Shown: positions 12,001-24,300, counted from the first letter of the stretch. The stretch: 64,000 nucleotides of DNA from Lepus europaeus (GCF_033115175.1 NC_084836.1:69053297-69117296); one strand, 5' to 3'. Notes: generated by a model from the sequence alone, not told the origin. Made by a program: numbers and translations.

Positions 12001-14470
12001 GATGCTGAGGAAAAGCAGGAACTTCGCGCCATCCGCCTGTCACGGGAGGAGTGTGGCTGCGACTGTCGCCTCTACTGTGACCCGGAAGCATGTGCCTGCA
12101 GCCAAGCTGGGATCAAATGCCAGGTAAGGCCGCGTCATCCCGGTCACAGGTCTGCCCGCTCAGGGTGGGTGCTGCGTGGCTAGGAGCAGGCCCCGGTTGG
12201 ACAGCCCTCCTCCACTAACAGAACAAGTGGGACAAGATTCTCAGGCTGTGGCGACACCCAGTGTCTGCTCTGTGTTTCACACACACCCCAGAGGTGATAA
12301 GAAGCAGCCGTCAGCAAGAGGAGGAGCTGGGTTTAGTGTGTTTAACATGACTAACTTCCTTGAACACTGACCAGTTCCTTGAGATAAAGGCCTGTGGGTT
12401 TTATCTGCACTTGGCGGAGCTGAAATCCATGGTTTCCTGGAAGGTGAGGCACAGCCTTCCTTGTTGGCCTTCGACAAGGGACAGTGTCAAAGACACAGCT
12501 CCGTGGAAAGTGGCGGCGTGGCGGTGCCGTCCCAAAGAGTGCAGTTGGCCCGGAACTCGGACACTGAAGGAGGCGGCTGCTGAGTCCCATGGGTGCATTT
12601 TCTAAACAACCTTGCTCTGTCTTTTAGCTAGGGCATGAGTAGCCGTTGCGGATCTGGCCAAATAATACTTTTCAGGCTCAAATCCCGTAACACAAGCAAT
12701 CTGTTATACTCAGAGCTGGGAGAGTCCCAAGAATTGGTGGAACTGGAGTGGAGGTTTCTCTAAGTTGATGTTGTAGGAAGACATTCACATTTGCATTTGT
12801 ACATGTTTATTGGATGACCTGCATTTGTAATCTTTTTTGGTGTGTGTGTGTGTGTGTGTATGTTTCCTTTTTGGAACACGGAAGGGAGATAGGGAGGTGG
12901 GAAGCATCCGCTTTCCCGACATTCCTGGTCTGTAAGTTAAGTACCTTGGCAACTGCTTCAGAACTCCCCTGCCGGCCCTTGGAGGTGAGGTGGGCCGTGA
13001 CAGGCTGGCTGTCACTGGGACCTTTGTTCTTAGCTCAGCAAACTAAGGCACCTTGGCTCGGGTTTCCTGGGAGGTAGTGCTTTGGACTGGCAAGCTTGCC
13101 CCTCACTTCCACGTGCTGTTATGGCAGAGGCTGGTGCCTGGCCCTTTGTTCTCAGGGAGCCACGTACATTCTGGAAAAGTCTCTGAGGCAGGTAAATTTC
13201 TTCCACTCTGCGAACCCTCAGCACTCAGAGAGGTGGTCCTGGACTTTCTACGTGGAAGGAGCCTTTGATGCAATTTTTGTCTCCTTTTTACTTAGAAGAG
13301 GAAATAAGCCCTTGGTTGGTGAGGTGTGGGGTGGAGAGGACTCTCCTGAGGTCATGCCACTAAGGAATGGCTGAGCCTGCGCTGACGCACACGCGGTCTG
13401 TGCTGTTGTCTTGTGCTGTCAGCTCACGTGTTTTGTGCTAGACTGGTTGTTTCTCTGCTTGTAAGAAGACCTCCGAAGCCCACTGCCTATGTTTGCTGTT
13501 ACCGCCTCCCAATCTTGCCTTAACTTCCTTCTGGCCCCCTCAGGTGGATCGCATGTCCTTTCCATGTGGCTGCTCCCGGGACGGCTGTGGGAACATGGCT
13601 GGGCGCATCGAGTTTAATCCCATCCGGGTCCGGACTCATTACCTGCACACCATCATGAAGCTGGAGCTGGAGAGCAAGAGGCAGGTGAGCCGCCCCGCAG
13701 CCCCCGATGGGGAGCCCTCGGCCGCTGCCAGCTGCAGCCCGACAGGGGCCCCGGGCTCCGAGACGCAGGGCTTCCAGGACTTCATTGCTGAGAACGAGAC
13801 AGCAGTGATGCACCTGCAGAGCGCGGAGGAGCTGGAGCGGCTCAAGGCGGAGGAAGACTCCAGCGGCTCCAGCGCCAGCCTGGACTCGAGCATCGAGAGC
13901 CTGGGCGTGTGCATCCTGGGGGAGCCTCTGGCAGTTCCCGAAGAGCTGTGCCCAGGCCTTACAGCCCCTATCCTCATCCAGGCCCAGCTGCCCCCAGGCT
14001 CCTCCGTGCTGTGTTTCGCCGAGAACTCAGACCACCCGGCCGCCTCTCCGGTGAACATGAACAACCCATCGTACTTGAACAGCGGGCCCCTGGTCTACTA
14101 CCAGGTGGAGCAGAGGCCAGTGCTGGCCGTGAAGGGAGAGCCTGGTCCAGAAGAAGGCCCGGCCCCTTTCCCCAAGGAGAAGGATCTGAGTGTCTTCTCT
14201 GTCCCACTTACCTCACTGGTGGCTTGTCCCCCAGACCCCACTGCCCTCTGCAAACCTGAGATGGGGAAGACAGCCACCCTGGAAGCGCTACTGCCCGAAG
14301 ACTGCAACCCTGAGGAGCCTGGCAGTGAAGACTTCCGCCCTTCCTGGTCCCCCTCGAACCTTCCCTTCCGCTCAGACAGTGAGGACGGCTGTGGGGCGGA
14401 GGAGACATCTCAGCTGAGCGAGGACCGGCCCCCCGAAGAGGCCGCCCTCGAGCTCCCTCTGGCTGTGTGA
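5941..14470 (+). CDS. CSRNP2: CSRNP2, cysteine/serine-rich nuclear protein 2 (complete, 4 coding exons)
   Basis: Joined coding exons are 5941-6091, 7166-7425, 11827-12123 and 13544-14470, giving 544 residues; the human protein has 543. The start is the ATG of [15 protein letters not shown], the family N-terminus. Residues 20-40 are serine/acidic-rich. KNVRF at 64-68 matches the RVxF motif that docks protein phosphatase 1, consistent with the alias PPP1R72. KRRR at 181-184 is a likely nuclear signal. Ten cysteines between 213 and 251 form the Cys-rich domain conserved in CSRNP1-3. A serine-rich run follows (about residue 340 on) and the protein ends ELPLAV. Family members are nuclear, and AGAGTG-binding transcriptional activation has been reported; no target is visible here. 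All junctions are GT-AG with phases 1, 0, 0. No frameshift or stop is seen. It converges tail to tail with LETMD1. Confidence 0.97.
6092..7165 (+). other. CSRNP2: CSRNP2 intron 2
   Basis: A 1.07-kb intron. It contains an ancient DNA-transposon fragment (about 6464-6655) and otherwise unique AT-rich sequence. No SINE is present. Confidence 0.8.
6464..6655. mobile_element. Ancient hAT-like DNA transposon fragment
   Basis: The stretch with 'ggccaaatctggcctactgcc' and 'aataaagttttattgagacac', followed by 'agagacctcatggcc', resembles a common mammalian non-autonomous hAT element. The exact family was not determined. It is diverged and partial. Confidence 0.5.
7166..7425 (+). CDS. CSRNP2: CSRNP2 exon 3
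   Basis: The acceptor is 'cccttctcag' and the donor ATGAAG|GTACCT. The 260 bases encode [20 protein letters not shown] through [10 protein letters not shown], including the PP1-docking KNVRF. It ends in phase 0 at residue 137. Confidence 0.96.
7535..7816 (-). mobile_element. Old C-SINE
   Basis: Minus-oriented. A 'gagagggagagagacagag' tract is followed by 'ctcactccccaaatgcc' and 'gctgcttcccagggtctgcattagc', ending at 'ctgaatacccagttcc'. It is diverged from the young copies. Confidence 0.75.
8157..8470 (-). mobile_element. C-SINE, full length
   Basis: Reverse orientation. A poly-T, 'aagatttatttatttatttg' and a CA/GA tract are followed by the body, ending in the head complement 'cgccgcagcactggcccc'. 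The purine tract has become a (CA)n microsatellite. Confidence 0.92.
9297..9624 (-). mobile_element. C-SINE, 'gacaggcagagtggacag' subfamily
   Basis: Reverse copy beginning (TTTC)n then 'tgacaggcagagtggacag', and ending 'gagctgcggcgccggcc'. It belongs to the CpG-rich subfamily that also occurs at 31402, 43098, 48825, 56078 and 57115. Confidence 0.92.
9688..10012 (-). mobile_element. C-SINE, full length
   Basis: Reverse copy from 'aaaaatttatttgaaagtcag' to 'cgccacagcgccggccct'. All body blocks are present in order. Confidence 0.92.
10222..10512 (+). mobile_element. Old C-SINE
   Basis: Diverged plus copy. The head is 'gtgtttggcgtcgtggtgaag', the B-box-like part is 'gggtttgatccccagc', and the end is 'tctctcaaactcagaaaaa'. 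It is an older subfamily, judged by divergence. Confidence 0.75.
10525..10680. mobile_element. MITE-like DNA transposon fragment
   Basis: The motifs 'ttttggtgtaaataatttttg' and 'gaaatccatgcatatg', and 'ggaccaaaataaac' on the far side, resemble the interior of the inverted-repeat element at 30991-32073. A poly-A run splits it. Family membership is tentative. Confidence 0.4.
11177..11492 (-). mobile_element. C-SINE, full length
   Basis: Reverse copy from '(att)n ttttaaaggcagagagagg' to 'acgccatggtgctgccccc'. All body blocks are recognisable. Confidence 0.9.
11827..12123 (+). CDS. CSRNP2: CSRNP2 exon 4
   Basis: The acceptor is 'atctcctggcag' and the donor TGCCAG|GTAAGG. The exon is 297 bases, exactly 99 codons in phase 0. 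It encodes [20 protein letters not shown] onward, the basic KRRR and the first part of the Cys-rich domain ([16 protein letters not shown]). Confidence 0.97.
12124..13543 (+). other. CSRNP2: CSRNP2 intron 4
   Basis: A 1.4-kb intron free of SINEs. The only repeat noticed is (TG)n at about 12839-12859. Confidence 0.85.
13544..14470 (+). CDS. CSRNP2: CSRNP2 exon 5, coding part
   Basis: The acceptor is 'tggccccctcag'. The 309 codons include the TGA at 14468-14470 and encode [20 protein letters not shown], the end of the Cys-rich domain, through the acidic/serine-rich C-terminal half to ELPLAV. The stretch [12 protein letters not shown] has extra codons compared with the human VNSPSYLNSG as I recall it, which would explain the one-residue length difference. 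Confidence 0.97.
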   Translation: MDRMSFPCGCSRDGCGNMAGRIEFNPIRVRTHYLHTIMKLELESKRQVSRPAAPDGEPSAAASCSPTGAPGSETQGFQDFIAENETAVMHLQSAEELERLKAEEDSSGSSASLDSSIESLGVCILGEPLAVPEELCPGLTAPILIQAQLPPGSSVLCFAENSDHPAASPVNMNNPSYLNSGPLVYYQVEQRPVLAVKGEPGPEEGPAPFPKEKDLSVFSVPLTSLVACPPDPTALCKPEMGKTATLEALLPEDCNPEEPGSEDFRPSWSPSNLPFRSDSEDGCGAEETSQLSEDRPPEEAALELPLAV

Positions 14471-16875
14471 CATGGAGATGGAGACTGCCTCTTCCCCACT
14501 CTATTTATTCCCTTATTTTATCGAACGTCATTTCAAAACAAAACTGCAGAAGTGGCTGCTGCTCCCATGTTATTTTATTGGGGTCTTTGGGGCGACGGGA
14601 GGGAAAGGATTGTTTGTATACATATTTTTTAAAAGAGAAGCAGTACCAAGGAGACCAGCCCCAGCTCGACCTGGGCTAGAGCCTTGGGGCAGAGGCTGCA
14701 CTGCGCCCAATATTGAGCTTTCTGGGCCACTGGAACAAAGTAGGATGTCCCAGAGAAGCTGGGTAATGCAAGCAGCTGTTCTTCACGTAGGGACCAGAAC
14801 ACGAGCTTGGGGACCACGCCTCTCCGGAGCTCCAGGCAGGGCACAAGCTCACCACTGGCAAGGGCCCGTCCGCTAGCCCACCTCGGCGTGTCGCAGCACG
14901 ATTGGAGGGGTCTGGGGGCCGAATCTAGAGAGGAGGGGGCGGAAGGGTGTGTGCTTCTGTACAAAACCTCTAGGGTTTCTAAAACTGTAACCTACCTTCC
15001 CCAACTCCCTCTTTGGTACATAAGTTAATATTTGACATGTTCCGTGTTCTCCGACCTGGTCCCCACACTGGGGATTCCTGGTCTGTAACTTGAATTGTTT
15101 CTTTCATTTGTTCCTAGGTACTAGAGTTAAACTTGTCGATTTGTCTTTTTTTTTTTTCCCTTTCTTTCTTCCTTTCTCTTTTTTCATCCTTTGAAGAAGA
15201 AAGCTAGACTGGCTGGGGTGTGGCACCATGAGCCCGAGTCTCCCCTGCTGTGCCAGGCAGCTGCAGGCTGGGGCTCACCCTCCTGCGGGAGGCCTGTGCG
15301 GTGCACCGGCCACGTCCAAAGGAGGCAGCCAGCACAGGTGGCCACCTGGGAAGTTGACTTTATTGTGTCATGCCTGCTTTTTCGCCCTGGCCCTCCCCCT
15401 GCCCCCAACGTTGGGCGATCTGGGCTTTAGTAGAATGTAGGCAATCGAAGTCACTGACTAGTTTTGGTCCTTTTTTCCTGTATCTGGATATACAGGGTTA
15501 GAGCTATTTAGAAGATTCTGGTTCAGTGCCCAGAACTGCAGGTGTTTATTGGACCTCTCCACTGAAAATCAAAGCCAAACCCATCCTCAAGTGCCACGTG
15601 CAACCCCCAGGGCCCAGAGGACTCAGGTTCTGAGTCTAATCTTTGCAGTCTACGGAATGGGACTCACTTCCACTTCTTACCTCTGTTGGAGGGTTGGGGC
15701 CCGGCTTAGGTTCCGAGACCTGCTCCACTGAACACCACTGATTTCCATCTAGTAGCAGTTATCTTGGCCTCTGGAGCAAAACATTGTTTTTGCTAGCATC
15801 CTTCACATACCATGCTTTACTTCTGTGGTTTGGCAACTTTTTTTTTTTTTTTTTTTTGTGATGGGAGAGAACTGTTCCTACTCAGCTTCTCATAAAACCT
15901 TCTTCTGTGGGCTGTCAAGGCCCAGCTGTGTTAAAGCAGCCTTCATGTATGTCGCAGCAGCATATCACCTATGAAAACCTCTGATGTCTGATCTGAGCCT
16001 GGAAGGCTTCGTACACAGTACAGATCCGTGTGTGACTCATGTCACTTCCTGTTCATTCCTGAGTTTGCTTGGTTTTGTTTGGAGGGGAGTTCTTAATTAA
16101 GCACCTAGGTCCTTCTCTCCCCAAGTCTGAGCCTCACCAAACAGAGCTAAGGGTCTTCCAGATAACACCCCCAGCTGAGCTGCGTTCCCCACCTTAGACT
16201 GGTGCCCTGGGAGCTAAGGCAGAGCTGAAGCGAGAATCTGGTCTTTGGGGAGAAGAATCTTTTTTGCACGTGGTGTTGAAAGGGGAGCGCGAGCTCTCAG
16301 GAAGGCTGCAGCTTAATCTAGGAAGTAGATTCCAGCTGCTCTAACACAACCACCGCTGGGCTCAAGCCAGGACGATGAATCTAGTTATTCTCCTTGCCGA
16401 CACTCCCCTCCCCCATGATATTTGAGAAACTGATCTCAGTCTCTCTCTTCATTCACTCTGCTTTCCTGATGCACACTGATCCCAGACTTCTGAATGCTAA
16501 ACATTAACATTTAGCATAAACCGTCTTGTCAAGCAAGGGGCCTTTCTACCACTTGGTCCATTTCATTTCTGGTGCTACCTGAGTTGGACGGGGTTCTAGC
16601 TCGTGGCTGTTAGGAGAGGCAGGCCTCTGACCAGAGAGAGCTTCGGTCCCCCTCAGCCTAGGTCTAGATAAATGACCCTGATTACTGTGGCTCATCATTT
16701 TCCACTTTTCTTTCTCACATACTGTACACAGTGTTTTCAATGTGAATCCAAAGCTTGTCTGGTTCTTTGAAAACTTTTTTTTTTTTTTTTTTGCCTTTTA
16801 GGTTCCTTACATTGTGATAATGCTGTATTTAAAGAGAATATTTAAATGTAATATTAAAGAAATATTCAAAAGAAT
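14471..16875 (+). other. CSRNP2: CSRNP2 3' UTR
   Basis: Long 3' UTR continuing exon 5. An AU-rich TATTTATT lies at 14502-14509, just after the stop, with U-rich runs near 15147-15160 and 15838-15857. It contains no C-SINE, consistent with constraint. The end is set by the ATTAAA signal at 16853-16858. Confidence 0.65.
16853..16858 (+). terminator. CSRNP2: Probable CSRNP2 poly(A) signal ATTAAA
   Basis: ATTAAA is followed 15-30 bases later by a GU-rich 'tggtgtgttattc'. An AATAAA at 17384-17389 is a possible alternative distal signal. Confidence 0.5.
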
Positions 16876-17339
16876 GGTGTGTTATTCTTTATCTTGACAG
16901 GCCACAATTCTGTTACCTGTTAGGCAAAGGACACTTTGCCAGTTTTGTATATAAAACTAATTAGGTCAGTTAGGAGTTAATGTTAACAATAGCAACATTC
17001 TGTGATGGAAAAAATAGAACATTCTCTTTGGAGCATCCAGAGCTTGGCTTGCTTTGCACGCACATATGTGAGTAGGCCTGGCTCCTGCTGATGGAGCTGG
17101 GCCCTGTCTATGCGGTTCCTACCCTTGGGTCCCTTTTCTCGTTCCATTCACTTTAAAGATGGATGAAACTCTCCATTCCTAGTTACCACCTCCAAACGTC
17201 CACCAAGAAGATCGGCTTCCAGCCCACCAGAAGGGTCCTGTTCCAACCAGTCCAGTCCCTTTAGTTAGAGTGTGTCAGGCTTGTAAAAGACGCCTTCGCC
17301 GAAATGACTGATCACCACACGCGTAAGTCATTGCTGCCC
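16876..17339. other. Convergent intergenic gap CSRNP2/LETMD1
   Basis: About 460 bases between the two predicted cleavage sites. The sequence is unique, with no SINE and no open frame worth naming. Confidence 0.45.
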
Positions 17340-18233
17340 ACTGGTTTCAGACAGTCTTTACTTGGGTTTCTTCATGCATTTACAATAAATACTACAGAAC
17401 TTACATGTCACCGATGGACACACACAAAAGCTAAACCCGGCTACCAGCTCCAAGCAGACCCCTGCTGCTCTCCCCAGGCTGGGCGGGACTTTGTCCAAGG
17501 GCCCCAGGAAGGCAGCCAGCAATGGTCACAGCTGGGTTGCTGCAACAGTGGAGGTAGATCCACAGGGGCTGCGCTCCAGCCCAGAAGGTAAGACAATGGG
17601 GCGTGGAGGCTGGATGTACTGGGGGAGGGGCCGGGAAGCACTTCCTGTTTCCTCCAGCAGCCTGTTCCCACGTGTTAATCCCCGGGAAAAACAGTCAAGG
17701 CGTTCAAAGGATTTGAGAAGGAAAGGAAGACGCTAGCCCATGCCAGAGAGAGAGGGGCCCAAAAAACCCCGCATTTTGGTCACTAGAAAGGATTGAGGGC
17801 AGTGCTGAAGGGTACGTGTGGATGCAAATGCTGTTCTCGCCAGGCAGAAATTCTTACATTCAAAACTGTCAAGGGCGTGGCAGTGGGTGGGTCCTAGGCC
17901 AAATGAGGAGTCCCACCTGGGGCAAAAACTGACTTGCTAGGACCTAAACGGAACACCTCGCAGAGGAGCCGAGCACAGAGGCTCCAGCTACTTATGGAGG
18001 AGGCGGGATGGCACCGCACATGGGCCACCCCTGGAAAGGTTTGTTTCAGTTCTGGGTGTGAATGTCTGACGTTCTCACATGGGGGGCATGCAGCGAAGCT
18101 CACGGCCCCTGCTCCTCCACCTCCCACACATCCAAGTGCGCACAGAGCCTTTGCTGACAAGGGCTGTTTGGTCCCACACGGTTTAGCTACGTGATCGTGA
18201 TCGCAGGACGCCACCATCCACTCCGTGGCTCAC
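17340..18233 (-). other. LETMD1: LETMD1 3' UTR
   Basis: Unique sequence downstream of the LETMD1 stop on the minus strand. No AATAAA complement is present in this interval. The variant AGTAAA (complement at 17357-17362) is the best signal seen. The length of about 0.9 kb fits a mammalian LETMD1 mRNA of roughly 2 kb. Confidence 0.5.
17357..17362 (-). terminator. LETMD1: Possible LETMD1 poly(A) signal AGTAAA
   Basis: The minus-strand AGTAAA hexamer variant has a GT-rich segment some 40-50 bases beyond it. It was chosen because no canonical hexamer is present in the interval. Confidence 0.35.
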
Positions 18234-18304
18234 TCAGCGTCTTGTCCCAAGGTAGTTGATGGAAAGCAGAACCATGCTGTGCAGCAGGAGGGACAGCTCG
18301 GCTT
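18234..18304 (-). CDS. LETMD1: LETMD1 exon 9, coding part
   Basis: The acceptor is 'ggtactttcag' on the minus strand. It encodes [20 protein letters not shown] then TRR and the stop TGA (complement at 18234-18236). Confidence 0.95.
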
Positions 18305-21300
18305 CTGAAAGTACCAGCAGTGTTAGTGGCTGGGCTAGGAAGCCGTTTGTCTTCCACCCGTTGTGGCGCACAGGCCCTGAACCTGGAGGCGGGAAGCCAA
18401 GTGCAGGGCGCGGGGCATCAACAGGCCCCGTAACCAAGGCGCCCCTGCTTTGCTTTCCTTCCACTTTGTATTCACATCGACTCATTCTCTATTTCTTGAA
18501 TCTCATGTGATGGCAGTGGCAAATTCAGAGAGCGTAAGGGAACTAAACGCCACTATCACCTCGGATTTCTCTGGTACCAATGAGCCCCCTTGGGATGTTC
18601 CAGAGTCAAGGTTAACAGGCCTACCCTGATGTCCCAAGGCCTAGGAAACATCGAGACCTAGCCAAAGGTTCCAAACAAGAGGCCAGTAGGCCTAGTTCCC
18701 CACCTTGGAGACACTGTCTTTAGGGAGCACAGTGTTTGCTTTAAGTTTGAATGCCTGCACACCTGTGCTTCTACACGGGGACAGCTCTGCCCTTCTTCCA
18801 ACTCCAGCACATCTGGCAATATCTGAAAACACTTGTGGCTGTCATAACCAGGGGTGGAGGGGTGCTCCTGGCATCTGGTGGTGGGGCCAGGGATATTGCT
18901 AACCATCCTACGGTGCACAAGATGGGCTCTAACAGCAAAAGCGCACAACGTGTGAAGGCAGGGAAGCTCCATCTCAGACTACACCCCCACCCCCACCCCC
19001 ACTTCATAGTTCATTATCTGCCCAGGCCTCTGAGTTTGCCTCTCTTCAATTAGACATATATGTTAGGAAAGGGTTATCACAGTACTCAATAATTAACTCC
19101 AAAATAATCCCCAAACCACAGAGACCTGTCTTACCTTCCAGGCTGCAGGAAATCTGTAGCCATTCTCCCAGCCAAGTCCGACACCTGTCCTCAGCAACGT
19201 GGGTAGAGTTCAGGCCACGAAGATAACAGGCCTACAGCATTCCGAGAAGAAATGGTCCTTACCAATCGCAGAGTGAGCACGGCAAGGAAGTGGGGATGCA
19301 CAAACAGTCCTCAATCTCCTTTAAATAAGTTACAACTTCATCCCCACAGGAACCACTCACCATGGCAACCTGAACTAGTGACGGACAAGACGACAAGCAA
19401 AGAGACCCATCCAACCTAAGACAGTGCGTCCCAAGGATAGTGCCCGAAAAGAAATTAAGCAAAAATTACCGAGGGCAACTTCTATCCACTAGTTGAGTTG
19501 AGTCAGAAAAAAGGCAGGGAAATGAGAATGGGCTGAGGGCTGCCGCAACCACGCTCTCACCGATCTCACTTCCTGTGCAGTCAGCTGGCTGATCCCCAGC
19601 TTTGCCAGAGCTTTATCCAGCTGCTGGATGACAGTGGTGTGAGCTTTCAGCCGCCGTCGCAGCAAAGGCGGGGGCAGGTAAGAAGTGAGCAGCATGGCCC
19701 GGCTCAAGGCTTTCTGCGATGCAACAGAACAGGAGGGGAAAGTTACACAGCATAGCCCAGGCCAAGGCCTGGGACGAGCGGAGGCTGTGGACGAGGTGGC
19801 CTCGGTGCGCTCACCATTTGTGAGGTTTGGAGCTGGTTCATGTCCAGAGGGTGGGAACCAAAGCACTGTCTCAGAGCCAGGAGATCCTGCACAGCTGGGT
19901 GCATGCCACGCTGTATCTGCAGAGATGTGAGTTTGGCGGATGTCAGCAGGGTCTCAAGTAGTCCCCCCACCCGGTGCTGGGGCACGGTGGCTCCCGTGAG
20001 ATCCCTGGTCCCTGGCAGGGCTGCATGGAGGCCTACCTTGTTGCACAGGTCTGTCAGCCGCCACCGGAGTCCTCCGTCAGCAATAAGAGGGCTGGCTTTT
20101 TCTAAATAGCTAATGATTTCTGGGTGAGCCTGTTTCCGGAGAGCGTGATAGATATCTAAGAAATCAATCTGCTGTTTTGGGGTCCAGAAATGCCGGATCA
20201 GTAGTTGCCTAGGAAACAGATACCTGCAGGGAAAAAGAATCGCCAAGCCACTTGCTGAAACTGGCATCCTGCAGACACGGCGCGGCGCGGCGGCTAGGGA
20301 GAGGAGACAGCACATTGTATCCATACTTTATGGTTCTTTTCCTTAAACGAAGCATGGTGTCAGGCACCATTACTGGAAACTCCCGTGAAGGGAAGCAGTG
20401 GGATAACCTGGCCTGTAGCAAGCACACAAAAGGACTCCTCAGAACTAAAGCGCACGAGGAGCACGCTTTGGACAGAGCTGCACACAGGCATCCAAAGGCC
20501 TATCCTTTGCGGCGTCCTGGCTGTAGTGTCCTCACATACTTCTAAATGGACTCGTCCACGTGTGTAGTGGTTTGCAGAGAGGGCCACGCATTCTCCGGGG
20601 CTCCCTTCCCGGAGACGGGAGGTCTACGCCTTGTCCATACCCTTGGGTCCATGCTGGGTGACTGATGCTACTAACAGAATGGAGCAGAAGTGCGTCTAGG
20701 TGACCTCTAGGACAAGGTTAAAAGAGGCCGTCCAGATGCTCCTTTGCTGGAGCACTCGCTCCCAGAGCCCTAAGCTGCTCGGAGAACAGTCCCACTGCCC
20801 TGGGGCCACCGCGCGCAGGAGGCCACAGGCAGGCTCTCTGATTGACAGTTCTAGTTTTCCAGGAATCCCTGCCAAGGCACTGAACTTGAGAGTGACCTTG
20901 GACCCTCTGGACTAAAATATATCACTGTGGGGAGGAGCCTCTGTCAGCATCACGTGGAAGAGAAAAACCAATCACCCCCTTGATTCCCACCCCAATAATC
21001 ATGAAGACCGTGTCTTAGGCTTTTAAGCCTTGAGGTTTCTGCTAGACAGCAGGAAGTGTCATCTTTGGCTAGGAAGCGATAAAGACAGATGAACAGAACA
21101 TAAGCAGCATCTTTTTCTGGAGGAAAAAAAAAAATTCATCCCAAATTGCTGTGACTCTCAGGGAGTAGACTGCTGGCTCTAAGGATGAGGGAGAAGGTCT
21201 TTATCTCATTTCCCATCACCCATGGCGTCTAAGCCATGAGACAGGGAAACTCCAGGTTATCGGCATCTACGGCTGGGAAGTGTCCGGGTAACCGAACAGC

Positions 21301-24300
21301 AGCTTGAGTGGCTCTGATGAACCCTTTGGGATCAGGGGATAACATTGGAACAGGAAGTTCCTCTGCCTAACTTCCTCAGTGCACAGTTCTTTTTTAAAAT
21401 AACTTTTAGCTTTAAAAACATCCACATATCTCCAAGATGCTGGGGAGACAGCCTGTACTCACATTAGCAAGAAGACCAGGTAGTTGGCAAAAGGTGGGAT
21501 GGAAATGATACCTAGGAAAAGACACTTGGTGACGTCTCGGCGAAACTACACAGAAATAAACACAGATGCAGTTTAACCCATGCAAGTCCTGATAATATAA
21601 TGCACAACTCCCTCCACCCCACTGCCCAGCCTACTACACACCCCACTACTACAGCCTAGAAGTGGGATGTGGTAAGTTCCATAAGGGCAGGACTTCTGAT
21701 ATATTCACCTAAATTTAAAAAAAATGTATTTAGCTGAAAGGCAGAGAGACAGAGACAGCTGGGGTTGGGCCGGGCCAAAGCCAGGAGGCTAGAAAGAATT
21801 TAATCCAGGTCTCCCTTGTGGGTGGCAGGTGCCCAAGTATTTGAGCTATTATCCACTGCCTCCCAGGGTGTGCATTAGCAGGACACTGGAATCAGCAATG
21901 GAACCGGAACTCAAACCCAGGGACTCTGATATGGAATGTGGGCATCCCCAAGTAGCAGCTTCACCAGTGAACTAAACACCTACATCAATTTTTGTATCCC
22001 AGATATTACCTGGTACAAGGACTGACATAATGCCAACTCTCTCAGTGCAGTCTTCCTAGTTTGCAGGAATTCTAGATTTTGTTCAGGTCCAAAACCACCT
22101 TATCAAGTCACCACCCAATACTACTTCCTACTGCCCTTTGGATCCTTGCGTGTTTTTGCACGTTCAGAAATGCACTGGATGTCAGTGTTTGCACGGCTCA
22201 TTCAGAAGGTACCAGAAACTCAATGGGGCTCTGCTACGGAGGGCTCAATTCTCGATGAACCCATTTCTGACGAATCACCTCATGCCTTCGTTCTGCTCAA
22301 CATTTTGATCTTATGGCAAAGGGTGAAAGCTGATCAGTGGTGAGCAAGAAAGGAAAGGAGAAAAGCTTGAGATTTTGATTGATTGTGATTATATGACCAT
22401 AAACTGCCGGAGATCTGCCCCCCAGCCCGTACCTGTCTCAAATGTTCCATCTCCCGGTATGAAAGCTGATGAAACTTTATATTGTGTTTCCACATATTTG
22501 TCTTTATTCTTCTGGCCTTTTTGGCATCCGCCCATAACATTTGCAACCCTGCCTCATCAAAGCAGAAGACACAGTGTGACGTTATCCCAGTTTGAATCTT
22601 ATCAGAGCTTCCTACCCTATGTTCACTCACATACACACACACTCATACGCACACACTCACACACACGTTCAGCCTCCCCAACATTACGCTGCATAAAAGC
22701 TTTAATGGAGGTAACCCGGAACTCTTTTTTTTTTTTGACAGGCAGAGTGGATAGAGAGAGAGACAGAGAGAAAGGTCTTCCTTTTTGCCATTGGTTCACC
22801 CTCCAATGGCCGCTGCGGCCGGCTCATCGCACTGATCCGAAGCCAGGAGCCAGGTGCTTCCTCCTGGTCTCCCATGCGGGTGCAGGGCCCAAGGACTTGG
22901 GCCATCCTCCACTGCCTTCCCGGGCCATAGCAGAGAGCTGGCCTGGAAGAGGGGCAACCGGGATAGAATCTGGCGCCCCAACCAGGACTAGAACCCAGTG
23001 TGCTGGAGCCACAAGGCAGAGGATTAGCCTGTTAAGCCACGGCGCCGGCCAACCCGGAACTCTTATGAGGCCAACCTGGCCTTCTTCCTCTAGCACAACA
23101 CCTCTCTTCAAGCTAAGTTGGGACTCATTATTCATCCTGTCTTTCAAAATCAAGCTCACTGACTTCAGGAAGTCTTGCTCGATTAGCCCTAGGGATCACC
23201 CAGCCAGATATTAACTTACCTACTTTCGTGGAACATTTTTATAAATAATATAATCCAACATATTTTTATAATTGTATGTTAAGGCTTCATACTATGGAAA
23301 TTCCTACCTTTACCAAAGACTAGCTTTTTTAAAAGTCTTGTCATAGTATATTTACAATTTAAGTGATATCCAGATTGACTTCAAAAATGAAGGAGACAGC
23401 TAGCATTTAAATGAGGTAAGAATGACCGTCTTGAGTTAATAATGTTGAAGTGAGTGCATGGAAGTTCATTACATTATTTTAATTTTGCATATGTATGTTT
23501 ACAAGTTTTCAATTAAAGGTTTCAAAACAAACCAAAATGCTTTCAAACCTTTCTCTTATTATGTCCTAGTTATAAGCCTAAAGGCAGACAAAACAGCCAA
23601 TTCTATCTCTCTAGATAAGAATAAATAATTTTTTTAGTCTATGAAGCTAGTAAAATTAGAATAGTTTTCCAAGGTGACTAGTGTGGTACTTTATCATAAT
23701 TGGCATTATCATAAAAGCACAGACTATAACAACTAACACTTAATGGGAACTTACTAAGTACCTTTCACATATCAGAGTATGTCAAAAAGTGCATGGAAAA
23801 AATGGAATTAAAAAGATGTTTGGTTTGGTACAAATATTCTGACACCCACACATATTTTTCTCATAATACACATTTTCTATGAAATGTTTGGAGACTCCTG
23901 GCAGTGACTTATTTAACGTTCACAACCATGTAGTCAATAGGGTCAATTCTTATTTTTAACAAAATTTGAGAAAACCAAGGGACACAGAGGCTAGGGAACT
24001 AACCCAATCACACAGCCAGCAAGTGACAAGCTGAGATTTGATTCCTGACTATAGAGTAGACAGGGCACTGCTTATATGGTGTCCTAGTAAGCAGATCTCT
24101 GAACCGCAACATTCAGAAGCCAATTAGTACTGTCTCTAGTACAACATGCTACCTAAGATAGATTTGGGACCTGCATTTAGACTTCCCCTTCGAATGGCCA
24201 AGGTCAGCTGATAAAAACAGGGAGATCAACTATAGCCAGGCGTTCAGTTACCCACAAGAAACCTACATTCTCCTCCCTCTCCCGTGTTGTCAGAAGCTGT

